DNA of 64,000 bases, from positions 11,477,501 through 11,541,500 of the forward strand of contig CM072339.1 of assembly GCA_036874045.1 (NCBI GenBank), in the 5' to 3' direction. The translations under genes were made by a program, and so were the position numbers. The notes beneath the pieces are model-generated. The model saw only the letters and a program-made list of their open reading frames with translations. It did no database searches and was not told where the DNA came from. The DNA comes from Cymodocea nodosa (taxonomy: Eukaryota > Streptophyta > Magnoliopsida > Alismatales > Cymodoceaceae). Shown here piece by piece: positions 52,121 through 63,053 of this stretch (position 1 is the stretch's first letter; every line of letters starts with the position of its first letter).

Positions 52121-53937
52121 TGTAGGATCGTATGGCTACACAAGAGGGGGGTGAATTGTGTATCTTTACTATTTTCTAAAATATAATTAAAACTTTAAAA
52201 CTCAAAAACAAGTCGAGACATTGTTTTCATAAAATCATTTTTATTCAAGGTTTCAATTACAATATACAATTCAATTCTCCTCAAAAATTGTAGATGCAAT
52301 TATATTTCGATACCATGTATCATCTAAACAATTTCATAACTACAAATAGAGAAAACTAATTTGCGAAATTTAAAACATTTCTCCCTGTTTGAGATCTTTC
52401 TTCTTCTTCTTTTTCTTCTTCAACAATTCTTTAGTGACGAATATCTTGTCTTTCTTTGCTTCACCGAATTTGCTTTCTTCTAATACTTCAAATCTTCAGC
52501 GACATATATAATACCTTTTTCTACTTCACTGATCTTTCTTCCACTTGAGAGATTTTCCCCAAGAAGGTGTTTTTGATCCCTGAAAAAGATTTTTCTTTTG
52601 GTGTGCAGGGATGGCTTGATCCATGAAAAGATTTTTCTTTTTGTGTGCAAGGATGGTTTGATCAACGAGAAATCTATGCCTTTTATACTGTATCTTCATT
52701 TCATGCATATCCTTCACGTTTAACCACTACCAGTTTTCCACTTCTCCACGTCTTTTCTTTTTCCTTCATCGAAACACACACATTCCAACCCACGTTTATA
52801 TTTCAAATTTCATTTTAATCATCAATCTTGAATCTCTGAAAAATTTCCTGCAAAATAAACTTTCTCGTCCAAAAATTTTTCATCAGTGTAATAAGAAGTC
52901 ATTACTTTAATGTTAACTAAACGAGTAACACAAGTATATATATATAACTTAACATTTCTAACTTAACGAGTTCCTCATGTGCCATTTCACGTGACAAGTA
53001 TTATAGCTAACTCAACGAACTAAGTCTGTGGTGTTATGCTAACTCAACGAACCATCTCCGTTGTGTTATGATAACTCAACGAACCATCTCCGTTGTGTTA
53101 TGATAACTCAACGAACCAGCTTAACCTTTCTTTCGGAAGGTTAAATGATAACTCACCGAAAATAGTTTAAGTTTCGGATAGTTATAGATGTAAGTCACCG
53201 AAAAACTCTTTATATTATAAAACTAGTGAGACACATGTCAAGACCTGAAAACATGACTTAAGTTACCTTTCAGATAGTTACGACTGTAAGTCTCCGAAAA
53301 ACTTTAACTCACCGATTCAATAATACACAAATGTTTTTATAATAAGAATTTTACCACGTGCAAAAATAATAACTTAAGTTTATAATGCTAACCTAACGCG
53401 TTGCCTTAGTGTTCAATATAGCAACTCAATGCATTTAGTTATGTTAACTTAACGAGTTAAACATGTGCACCTCACGTGATACAATACAACATTCGTAACT
53501 TATAATTTCACCACGTGTATAACACTAACTTAACGAGTTCGTCTCTTCTTTTACTCACTAACTTAACAAGTTATCACGTGACCTATTTTAACATGTAAGC
53601 CTCTAACTTAATGAGTTCTCATGTGACCTCTATACAAACAAAACTCTAACTTAACGAGTTGTCTAAATGTGCATTGTTCATGATACAAAAGATATAACTT
53701 TAAAACATATCATGCTTTTCAATAAAAACACACGTTAACTTAACGTTTAGCTAAATGAGAAATTAATGCAACGAAATGACTAGTTATTAACTTTAGATCC
53801 AATACAGACAAGTATTTATATTAGTAAGCTTTTTCTGTAATAATTGACTATTTCAATTTCTTTTCACAAGCAATAGTAATTAAGCAAATATGATTATTTT
53901 CATTCAGCACACATCATCAAAACAAAAATACTCAACA
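52121..53937 (-). repeat. 3' LTR of copia B'
   Basis: 1817 bp. The + strand begins TGTAGGATCGTATGGC; the minus strand starts TGTTGAGTATTTTTG. It matches the B LTR (39174-42976 without the solo LTR). Several CGTTGTGTTATGATAACTCAACG-like and CGGATAGTTA-type inverted repeats lie between 53000 and 53320. Confidence 0.88.
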
Positions 53938-53951
53938 ATCTCCCCCTTTTT
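53938..53951 (-). other. Polypurine tract of copia B'
   Basis: The reverse complement reads CATCAAAAAGGGGGAGAT, adjacent to the LTR start at 53937. It corresponds to 39160-39175 in copia B. Confidence 0.88.
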
Positions 53952-54091
53952 GATGATGACAAAACCATATTAAATCAATTATGAAATATGTTTAACTCAA
54001 CAAAGCACCTTCGTTGGGTTAACTCTTAATTCAACAAACTTGTTTGTTAACTTAAGTTCACTTAAGCTTATTTCTATTGTTTGTGTAAATT

Positions 54092-54757
54092 TTACCTCTT
54101 AGACATATCATGCGTTTCCTTAGACATAATTTTTCTAACTTTCCTTCTTCTATAACATTTCTGTTTTTCCTTTTCAAGTATTACTGTTTTCTTTTCAAAT
54201 TGCTCCATAAAAGTTTTCTGCTTTAATTCTTCTAAGGCACTTTCTATTGCAACGGCCTTTCGAAGACTGTCAACTTTTGTTTTGTCTACAGCGATATCTG
54301 ATTCTACTTGTTTTGAATATAAAGGAGTAGGGATAGCTGATTCATACTCTTCCTCAAATGTATGTAGTCTTGTACCGTTTATAGGAGTTTGAGGAGTTCT
54401 ATTTGATGAACCTACACCTTTTTCCAAATATTTTGCATACTGTTCCAAAAATGCAATCTCAACACATTTCATTCTGTATTCTCTATCAAATTTACTACGA
54501 ATACCCATGTATGTAATATTTGCATCAGTATGTTGAAGTTCTTGTCTAACTTCATCTAATATATCTTGAAAAAAGAAGTAATCTCTATAAAGTTCTTCTA
54601 CCCTTTTGTCCACTCGAAATATTTTCTTGAACCAAGTACGTGGAACTTCATCATTCTCTATTTCTTTTCCTTTTGCATCTCTTCTACTTTTGCCTTTTCC
54701 TTTGCCATGACATTTGTAGAACTTGGAGACCATCGTCATAGGTTGTAACAGCAACAA
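54092..54757 (-). CDS. copia B' accessory ORF, N-terminal half, uninterrupted
   Basis: 221 open codons on the minus strand. By comparison with B (MYSKVYKGHSRG) the likely start is the Met of MVSKFYKCHGKGKGKSRRDA near 54733. The order is a basic Gly/Lys/Arg N-terminus, VPRTWFKKIFRVDKRVEELY, a helical acidic stretch, MGIRSKFDREYRMKCVEIAF, then Glu/Lys-rich helix to the end. It is open where the B copy at 11920 has stops. It ends just before the 3' purine tract and lacks the C-terminal domain. I do not recognise a function; the basic start could bind nucleic acid (inference). Confidence 0.68.
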   Translation of the reverse strand: MLLLQPMTMVSKFYKCHGKGKGKSRRDAKGKEIENDEVPRTWFKKIFRVDKRVEELYRDYFFFQDILDEVRQELQHTDANITYMGIRSKFDREYRMKCVEIAFLEQYAKYLEKGVGSSNRTPQTPINGTRLHTFEEEYESAIPTPLYSKQVESDIAVDKTKVDSLRKAVAIESALEELKQKTFMEQFEKKTVILEKEKQKCYRRRKVRKIMSKETHDMSKR

Positions 54758-56321
54758 GCGGGAAAGATTTTCTTAACAAAGTTTACAAGTAACCTAAGTG
54801 CCTGTGTAATAAGTGTTTAAATAGGGCTTTTAGGCGTATAACTCAACGTGAAGAGAAGTCAAGTTTAGAAATAAAATAAATATTGAATAAAGTTTATTCA
54901 ATCAAGGTATCCGAAATATTCAAGTATAACTCGTTGAGTTAACTAACCTAATGAGTAAAACGCTATCTAGAGGCAGTTTTACACATTACCTTATCTAACA
55001 TAACGTCTAGTTAATACACTTAAAACAATTTTCGGATGCTTCCAACTGAAACGTTCCGAAAACAACACACATGCTAAACTTAACATTATCTTGAGAACAT
55101 TGTAAACTATTAAAACATTTTGTCCTTTGAATCTAAAATAGTTTATTTGTCTTTTTAAATTATTTCATCAAGATTTTAAGAGGACAGTAATTCAGATTAA
55201 CTGAGATTTGTATTCTAAATTATATTAATTTGTTTTCGACAATGTTAATCCTCCCCCTACAAATATACTTCAAATATATTCAATCAAAATACAAAATATA
55301 CTTGTAGTGACAATAGATGTTAAGTATAACTATACTTTTAAATTTTCTTTTCAAAGACTTCTATTATCCTGACATCATCAAAAATGATTTCTAGAATCAA
55401 TTCCTACTGTATATGAATCAAAACACAACTTTGAACTCAATTCAATTAATTCAAGGAGAATAAAAGAATGTATCTCAAATAAGCATTTTCAAAAGTACTA
55501 ATGTTGATTCAATAAATCAGTAGTCATATTGGTAGAAACTATATGCGATTCAAAGATATCTGTAATTAATGAAACAACTTTTTCTTTTCAAAACAGTAAA
55601 TATTGATAATTTTCTTTAAAAGTTAGTTTGAAAAGCATGAATCATACAAGAGCTTTCTAATGTACCCGTATAATGAGCTTTCAGTCAACAATCCCAGATC
55701 TGATTAGGACCTTAGGTTGCCAGATTTAAAGAATCATTTTTCAAGACAACAATCCTTACATACCTATCTGCTCAAGTACAAAAGGCTCGTGATCAAACTG
55801 ATCAATAAACTCTCAAAGAGTTTCACTTTGTAAGCACTTTTCATTTTAAGCACAGTATATATGTATTCCATTAATACAGATGCAATAAAACACAAATCTC
55901 ATACAATTTTTACTTCTATGATTGTACTGAGAATATAAATCAGTTTCAATAAGCTTATACTTTTGATTAACAGTTTAAGATGAGTTACATATAACTTATT
56001 CTACAAGTTTAATCAATTAAGTCAAATTTATGCATGATCATATGCATTTTCCTTGATTCAAAAAAAACATTTAATCAAAATTTCAGAATGTCAGAAGTAT
56101 TTAATGTTTTACATTTACATTTCCACTTAAAATCGTAAAAACCATTAAAATTGATAAACTACTTAAAATCAATAAGATACTACTATGATTTTACAATAAA
56201 TACATAGTATCTTAAGCAGCAGTTTAGTTATTACTTTAGATATTTATAATAAGTATATAATATCTATGAGGTGAACAACATCATTAATAATATTTATCTT
56301 TTTATGTGGAGTTTAAGCATT
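54758..56321 (-). other. copia B' non-coding block
   Basis: Counterpart of 10324-11919 in B. About 55260-56240 also follows the Athila-like 3' region (17800-18790). It holds the internal purine tract at 55250-55259 (reverse GTAGGGGGAG). Landmarks: CAAGAGCTTTCTAATGTACC, AGTCAACAATCCCAGATCTG, CTTACATACCTATCTGCTC. No coding sequence. Confidence 0.72.
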
Positions 56322-57350
56322 TTACACATCACATAGCCTACAAATACCTAAATTTAATCTAATGTTGTAGAATGTATTTTCGTCTAGAGGTTTTGTAAAT
56401 ATATCAGCTAATTAATTTTTACTAGACACAAATTCTAATTTAATTTTTCCTTTAATTACGTTATCTCTTAGAAAATGATGTCTAACCTCTATATGCTTTG
56501 CTCTTGAATGTAATACAGGATTTTTGGAAAGATTTATTGCAAAACTACTGTCACAATAAATCTCAGTTGTATTATAAGATAATCCAAAATCTTCTAAAGT
56601 TTGCCTTATCCACAGAATCTGAGTGCAACGTAGTGCAGCAGCAACATATTCAACTTCTGTAGTAGAAAGTGCTACATAGTTTTACTTTTTACTAAACCAT
56701 GACACCAAATTATTTCCCAATAATTGACATGTGCCATTGGTACTCTTTCTATCAGATTTAGATCCTGCATAATCAGCATCAGTATATCCTATAAGATCTA
56801 TTGAACTATCCTCAGAATAATACAGTCTGAAATTTTTAGTTCCTTGTATATATCTAAATATTCTTTTAACTGCAATTAAGTTTGATTCCTTAGGATTAGA
56901 TTGAAATCTAGCACAAACACACACAGCAAACATAATATCAGGTCTACTAGCAGTCAAATAAAGTAAAGAACTAATCATACTTCTGTATTTTCTTTGATCT
57001 ATAGATTTTCCTATGTCATCAATATCTAACTTTAAAGTAGTACTCATACGAGTTCCACGAATCCTTGTATCATTAAAATTAAATTTCTTAAGCATTTCAT
57101 CTGCATATTTTTCAATTACTTTTATGACACTCAGCAAATTAAATCCTAGGTTTTCTACATATAGTACATTCGAAATAACACAAGTAGGAGTTATTTGAAC
57201 ATTGCCCATACCTATGATTTTATCTTTGCTTTTGTTTCCAAATATTACACTTCCTTTCATGGTATTTGTAAAATTTTGTAATAGACTTTTCTATCCGGTC
57301 ATGTGACTCGACGCTCCACTATCCAAGATCCATTTTGATGTTGTTTCCTC
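56322..57350 (-). pseudogene. pol: copia B' fused protease remnant, RT end and RNase H
   Basis: A protease active-site piece, KWILDSGASSHMTG, sits at about 57340-57298. 57260-56682 is a single open frame that starts in the protease to pre-integrase segment (VIFGNKSKDKIIGMGN, LGFNLLSV) and passes without a break into the RT C-terminus (ADEMLKKFNFNDTRI), then GYTDADYAGSKSDRKST of RNase H. A frameshift at 56682 leads to the RNase H end, with stop TAA at 56322-56324. The in-frame junction near codon 50 marks a deletion of integrase and the RT catalytic core. Confidence 0.88.
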
Positions 57351-57721
57351 CTACAACACAAATTTAGTCTCTTTAACTTGAGAAGTACCTTCATGTGAAA
57401 CTTCTAATGCATGCCACACCTCATAAGCAGATTTATATGCCGACAATTTACTGAACTGTTCATCACTCAATGCACAAAATAAAATATTTAAGCCATTAGC
57501 ATTCAGAGTTTCATTTTCTTTTTTAGTAATTGTCCAAGTATTATAAGGAGTAGTTAACGGAGTATATGGTTTAGAAATCATGAACCACAACTTATGATCT
57601 ATACTTTGAAGAAAAACAGTCATCCTATATTTCCAATATTCAAAATGTATTCCATCAAATAAAGGAGGATGATTAAGATTTTGGCCTTCATATAAAGAAA
57701 AATTACCATTTCAGTAGCCAT
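57351..57721 (-). pseudogene. gag: copia B' gag, N-terminal part
   Basis: 57623-57351 reads MTVFLQSIDHKLWFMISKPY, NANGLNILFCALSDEQFSK and YEVWHALEVSHEGTSQVKET, matching A gag 3425-3780. Upstream to 57721 the HPPLFDG...YWKYRM start is visible in a shifted frame. The middle and zinc knuckle are deleted and the next codons are the protease. Confidence 0.85.
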
Positions 57722-58289
57722 CTTACCTTAGATTTTTCAACCTATTTGATTTTAAATAGTCTAAATATAAATATGAGAAGTTTAAGAGAAGATCATACAA
57801 TATATAGTGAGCTACACAAATTCTAGTGACACTCTCAAGTCTGCAAACAGTCAAGTATACTCAAAAAGATTCACTACAGAAAAAGCTCCGTGTGCCAAAA
57901 CTCTAATAGAAAGATTCAAAGCTATTGGCTCATGAGTTTCTACCTAAAAACTCATTGTTGGTTGAGAGCTTCAACTTCAAAGCTCGAGAAAGAAAGGTTG
58001 GTTGTTAAGCTTATACTTGAAAGCTCTAAGTGTTGGTTATTGCTTCAACCTAAAAGCAAGTGTTGTAAGTACTTGATTACTTAGTGAAGCCCAAGTGTAT
58101 CTTGGGGGTGGACTAGCCAAGTTGGTGAACCACCTAAAATTTGTTGTGTATTATTTTCCTCTTACTGTTTTGCTTTCATTTAATTCATCTCATCTCACTT
58201 TTGTTGAATCAATCGATTCAAAGTTAAAATATTTAAAAACTTACACACCTTCACCATTCACCCCCCCTCTAGTGACCCTATGATCCTAA
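57722..58289 (+). repeat. End of a C-like LTR, + orientation
   Basis: Ends CACCATTCACCCCCCCTCTA then GTGACCCTATGATCCTAACA, like the reverse complement of the C LTR start. It also shares GGGGGTGGACTAGCC and GTGAACCACCTAAAA with it. No primer site follows, so it is a 3' or truncated LTR. The left boundary with B' is approximate. Confidence 0.68.
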
Positions 58290-60429
58290 CATCTTCCACA
58301 TCTTGACATTGTCGATTAATCTTTGCTCTTCATTGTAGAACTTAGTGGAAGTAAAAAATTATGAAACTAGGGTTTTACCAAGGTAGAAACACAAAAGGTT
58401 GTCAGTAAAACATTTATAACTCTTTGAGTTTATAAACAGATAAAAAGATTCAATCATTGAAATCATAAATATAAGGTCTGTTACTGATAAATAACTCGAA
58501 TGCTTACAATAACTATACGAGTTTTACAACCTATAAAAGTAGAAAACTTAGTGTAACTGTTCGTGTAAAGAAAATAACTACTAGCTAAGTAAAAATGAGA
58601 AAACTCAAAGACTTATGATAACTATTCGAGTTTTATGAGCAGTAAAGCACATAACTATACGACAAACTAGAATAGTTATTATCATATTTTAAGTCTTTCA
58701 TAAAAATATAATAATATTAAGTTAATTGTTTGAGTTTCTTGGATGGATATGCGAAAAAGTCGAAGACTTAAGCATAACTGTTTGAGTTTCTTAAAAGGAT
58801 AAAATATAAGAATGTAAAATAGAAACTCAGAGAGAAACCTAACTATTCGAGTTTGTAAAAGAATAAAACATAACGATACGAAAAACTCGAATGGTTATCT
58901 ATATGTGAGATAAAATAGCAGATATCAAGTAAAATACATAACTGTATGTTAAATGAACTAAATGATTCTAACTTTTTATCTGTATAAGTTCTAGAATATT
59001 TGCACTTGATTAAACTTACTAGTGTTTTTCTTTGTTTGCTCCCCCTATAGAAATGTAGTAAAGAAAAACTATGGCATACTTAATATTAGGTTGCCAAGCC
59101 CTAATAGGTTTTTCATTTAAGTTCAAATAGTTGACTTAAGTGGGTTGCCAAGCCCTAATAGGTTTGCCACTTAAGTTCAAATGGCGTACTTAAACTGGGT
59201 TGCTAAGCCCCAATAGATTTGACTTGTCTCCCTCCTTCTTTTTTTAAGGTAAATATAAAAATAAGTAGTAGATTTAACAATTTAGACTTTCAGAATTTTA
59301 TTTTATTCAATTTACAAAAGAAAATTCATAGAGATATACCTTCAAGTAACGTAAAAGAATTCAATAATGAGTACACAAAGTTAAGAAAATAAATACATTA
59401 CTTTATGTGTAAAGAATAGATAATAACAAAGAAAAATAACAAAAATTATATGCACAGATTATGGCAGAATTGTTATAACACTTGTAAAATAAACTAAGCT
59501 TAAGTACATTGCCCCTTTTTTTATTATTATTTTTAATTTCATATATATATATATATTATGTATTACCTCCAACAATATCATCTTTTAATGTGATCACAAT
59601 CCCTTGCTTAGGAGAAAGATAACCAGTTACTCAATGATAAGTGAGAACAAGTAACATTTTTTTTTAAAAAAAAAAAATAGAATCTAAATTACTTGTAAAA
59701 TGAGTTTTCAGTTAGCACATCCCAAACCATATGGTTCAAGTGACTAGGGTTTAAGATCTCCCAACGGACTTAATTACTCAAGTAATTGCAAACAAACAAT
59801 AAAACAATATAATAAATTGAATAAGAGGTAACCGCAAGACTTAATTTTTCTAATAGTATGTTATTAACTTTCCTTTTCAACTGAATTGGTAGATGGGGCC
59901 ACTTAAGGTACCCCCAACTAGTTGAGAATCTCTATGGGACAAAGTGCACGATACTTGGAGAAATCTGCCATGTTGGGGTCTAGTAAGGCCTCCAACAAGC
60001 TTTCGCCTCCTTCAATACTCCTAGGGTATACCAGGCCGTTTGAGTGTCCATTGAGACTCACATGTTATCACCTCCATGGATACTCCTAGAGGATCAAAAA
60101 AAATTTTAAAAAAAATAACTTTCCTTTAATAAATAGTACATATTCTCTATGTATTTTCTAGTTAAAATCTCTATAATGGCATATACATAAGTAACAAAAA
60201 TATAGTTGGTACTCATATTGAATTAAATCAACTTTCCTTAAGTAATCTTTTCTGAATTTTTTTCTTAAATAAATTGAATTCAATAAAAATCAGAATTTTA
60301 TAAATTCTTAACTACTAGTAAACAATAATTCTAAAATAGATATCTTGATTTTTTAAAAAAATATAAAGAAATTAAATTCTAAAGCTAATTTGTAACAAAC
60401 CAAAATATTATGTAATGAACAAGACAATT
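58290..60429 (-). other. copia A' 3' non-coding region
   Basis: Follows the A' RNase H in the minus-strand sense. It contains repeated short motifs with CGAGTTT / AACTATTCGA elements (58430-58930), a purine-tract candidate (reverse GGGGGAGC at 59038-59045), the 54-bp repeats at 59089-59225, and a GC-richer stretch (59880-60090) with CTCCTAGG-centred palindromes. AT-rich runs lie at 59510-59560 and 59655-59675. No ORF is supported. Confidence 0.6.
59089..59225 (-). repeat. ~54-bp tandem repeats in the A' 3' region
   Basis: GGTTGCCAAGCCCTAATAGG occurs at 59089 and 59143 and as GGTTGCTAAGCCCCAATAGA at 59198 (spacings 54 and 55), each followed by an ACTTAAGTTCAAATGG-like stretch. Two full copies and one partial. 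Confidence 0.85.
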
Positions 60430-61060
60430 TTAAACATTAGATAACCTACAAATACCAAGTTCTAATTGTAATTTTGAAAAGGTATTCTCATCTAAGGGTT
60501 TTGTAAATAGATTTGCTAATTGTTCTATAGTTGGAACAAAATTTAATACTATTTTTCCTTTTATCACATTATCCCTTAGAAAATGATGTCGAACTTCTAT
60601 ATGTTTAGCTCGTGAGTGTAAAATAGGAGTTTTAGACAAACTTATTGTAGAACTACTATCATAGAAAATCTTAGTTGGTTTATAGGCTAAATTAAAATCT
60701 TTTAAAGTTTGTCTAATTCATAGGATTTGAGCACAACAAAGTGCAGCAACTATATATTCAACTTCTATTGTAGATAATGCTACAATTTTGCTTTTTGCTA
60801 AACCATGACACTAAAGAATTTTCTAATAATTGACAAGTACCACTAGTGATTTTTCTTTTAAACTTAGATCCTACGAAATCAACATCACTATAACCTATTA
60901 AATTTAAAGAACTATGTTTAAAGTAAAACAATCCGAAATTGATAGTTCCTAGTAGATATTTAAAAATTCGTTTAACAACAAGTAGTTGTGATTCTTTAGG
61001 ATTAGATTGATATCTAGCACAAGTACACACACTAAACATAATATCTGGTCAGCTAGTTGT
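60430..61060 (-). pseudogene. pol: copia A' RNase H
   Basis: 61039-60758 reads FSVCTCARYQSNPKESQLLV, GYSDVDFVGSKFKRKITSGT (catalytic Asp) and SLVSWFSKKQNC; a frameshift follows. 60639-60430 reads PILHSRAKHIEVRHHFLRDN, KGKIVLNFVP and LFTKPLDENTFSKLQLELGI with its stop. Very close to the A copy at 8330-8855. Confidence 0.88.
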
Positions 61061-61999
61061 TAAATAAAGTAATGAACCAATCATACTTCTACATTGTTTT
61101 ATATCTACAGTTTTTCTAGAGTCATCTTTATCAAACTTAGTGCTAGTATTCATTGGTGTATTTTTCGTTTTAGTATTGTCTAATCCAAACATCTTTAATA
61201 AATCTCGAGTATATTTTTCTTGTGAAATAAAAGTACCCTATTTTAACTACTTAATTTGTAAGCCTAGAAAAAATGATAGTTCACCCATCATACTCATTTC
61301 AAATTAATTAATCATGTCATTCGAAAAAGACTCAACTAATTTTTCATTTGTTGCTCCAAATATAATGTCATCTACATAAATTTGAACTACCAATATATCT
61401 TTTTCGACCTTCTTAATAAAAAGAGTATGATCTGCCTTTCCCATAGAATACCCTTTTTCTATAAGAAATTTGGATAATCTCTCATACCAAGACCTAGGGG
61501 CTTGTTTAAGGCCATATAGTGCCTTTTTAAGCTTGTAAACATACTCAAGATGTTTTGAATCTTTAAAACCTAAAGGTTGTTTTACATAAACTTCTTCTTT
61601 TATATATCCATTTAAAAAAGCAGTCTTAACATCTATTTGATATAATTTGAAATCCATGTAACAAGCATATGCTAACAAAATTCGTATTAATTTTAGTTTA
61701 GCAATAGGAGCAAATGTTTCATCATAGTCAATTCTTTCCTCTTACTTGTAACCTTGAGCAACTAATCTAGCTTTATTTTTAACTATATGTCCATTCTAAT
61801 CTACTTTGTTTCTAAATACCCACCTTGTTCCTATTATGGATTGATTTTCAAGGGGTGGAACTAGATCCCATACCTCATTTCTTATAAATTGATTTAGCTC
61901 ATTTTGCATAGCTAAATACCAAAATTCATCTTCTAAGGCATGTTCAGTTTTCTTAGGTTCTAGTAACAAAACAAATGAATAAGCACCACAAATGTTGAC
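61061..61999 (-). pseudogene. pol: copia A' reverse transcriptase
   Basis: Best open part 61678-61304: [57 protein letters not shown] and the catalytic YVDDIIFGATNEKL. The N-terminal part (61680-61999) and the FFLGLQIK region (61230-61300) are broken by stops and small indels. It is a near copy of the A RT at 6861-8023. Confidence 0.88.
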
Positions 62000-62648
62000 T
62001 ACTAATGATCTAGTCCTAACTCCTTGATTAGAATTGCCTATTATCTAATCAATAGGATGAGATGAAGCATAACGCCAATTTCTATGTTGTTCCACATGAC
62101 ATTATTTTCTTCTAAATCTTCATCATTTAAATTTATATTTCTTAGTCTGTCAGATAGTCTCTCAATTTCTTTATCAACATCATTTGATATTATTTCTCGA
62201 AGAATTTCTGAATTAATGTTTTCAACATGTCTAAGATCCAAATGAGAATTTTCATGAAATTTTACATGTAGGGTTTCCTCAATGGTTTTTGTTGATTTAT
62301 TATATACTCTATATGCCTTACTTCTAATAGAATAACCAAAAAATACCCTCATCTGATTTGGCTCTAAATTTATCTCTATGTTCCTTAGTGTTCAAAATAA
62401 AACACTTACAGCCAAAGGATTTTAAATAACTTATTTTGGAAACCCTATTATACCATATCTCATAAGGAGTTTTATCCAAAATTGGTCTTAGATGTACTCT
62501 ATTTATAACATAATATGTTGTATGAATTGCTTCTGCCTAGAGAGATAGGGATAACTTATTTTCATTTTACATGATTCTAGACATTTCCTGAAGTGATCTA
62601 TTTTTACATTCTACTATCCCATTTTATGAAGGAGCTCTTGGAAATGAG
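62000..62648 (-). pseudogene. pol: copia A' integrase C-terminal part, cut by LTR E
   Basis: 62352-62041 reads [20 protein letters not shown] and [20 protein letters not shown], matching 6610-6870 in A. Further upstream (62352-62648) the catalytic Glu segment and [14 protein letters not shown]-like codons are recognisable with stops. The sequence stops in the SFPRAPS codons at 62648, where LTR E begins. Confidence 0.85.
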
Positions 62649-63053
62649 TGTTAAGATGAAACCTGATCATTCAATTAACTCACTATGACACGATTCTAAA
62701 AACCTCTCTTCTAAACTCACCAAAACTGGAAATGAAGAGAAAGAAGGAAGAAAGAACAATGAAGACACAGGATTTACGTGGTTCAGCAACAACCTACGTC
62801 CATGGAGAGTTGAGAGTTCTTCTATGAGCTTTAGTACAATCAACCGCAATGTTTTACAACATCATAAAGGTTTATATACTACCCAACTTAGGGTTAATAA
62901 ACCTTTAATTACATTTGAGCCATTACAATAGAGAAATAATACTTTGGAGAAGGAACTCTCAATTTCAGAGCCTTATCTTCCTATCTTTCCAAAAAACTAC
63001 AACACTTCGGATAGTTACAAACTTAACTACCCGAAGAAATTCTTCTTTCTGCA
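62649..63053 (-). repeat. LTR E, copia-type, minus sense
   Basis: The + strand starts TGTTAAGATGAAACC right at the break in A' integrase. The minus sense shows a TATATAAAC box (62878-62870) and, in the + sense, the TTTACGTGGTTCAGCAAC and CTACGTCCATGG motifs common near the transcript start of short copia LTRs. A 13-bp-arm inverted repeat of the CGGATAGTTA type is at 63005-63036. The right boundary is uncertain; no matching TSD was found (ATGAG on the left). Confidence 0.6.

Larger units (their letters stand above)
52121..57721 (-). mobile_element. copia B', internally deleted relative of B, minus strand
   Basis: 3' LTR 52121-53937, polypurine tract 53938-53951, accessory ORF N-terminal half 54092-54757, non-coding block 54758-56321, RNase H and RT C-terminus joined to a protease remnant 56322-57350, gag N-terminal part to about 57721. 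There is no primer site or 5' LTR. The zinc-knuckle part of gag, all of integrase, most of RT and the C-terminal half of the accessory ORF are deleted. It would depend on other elements for movement. Confidence 0.85.
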
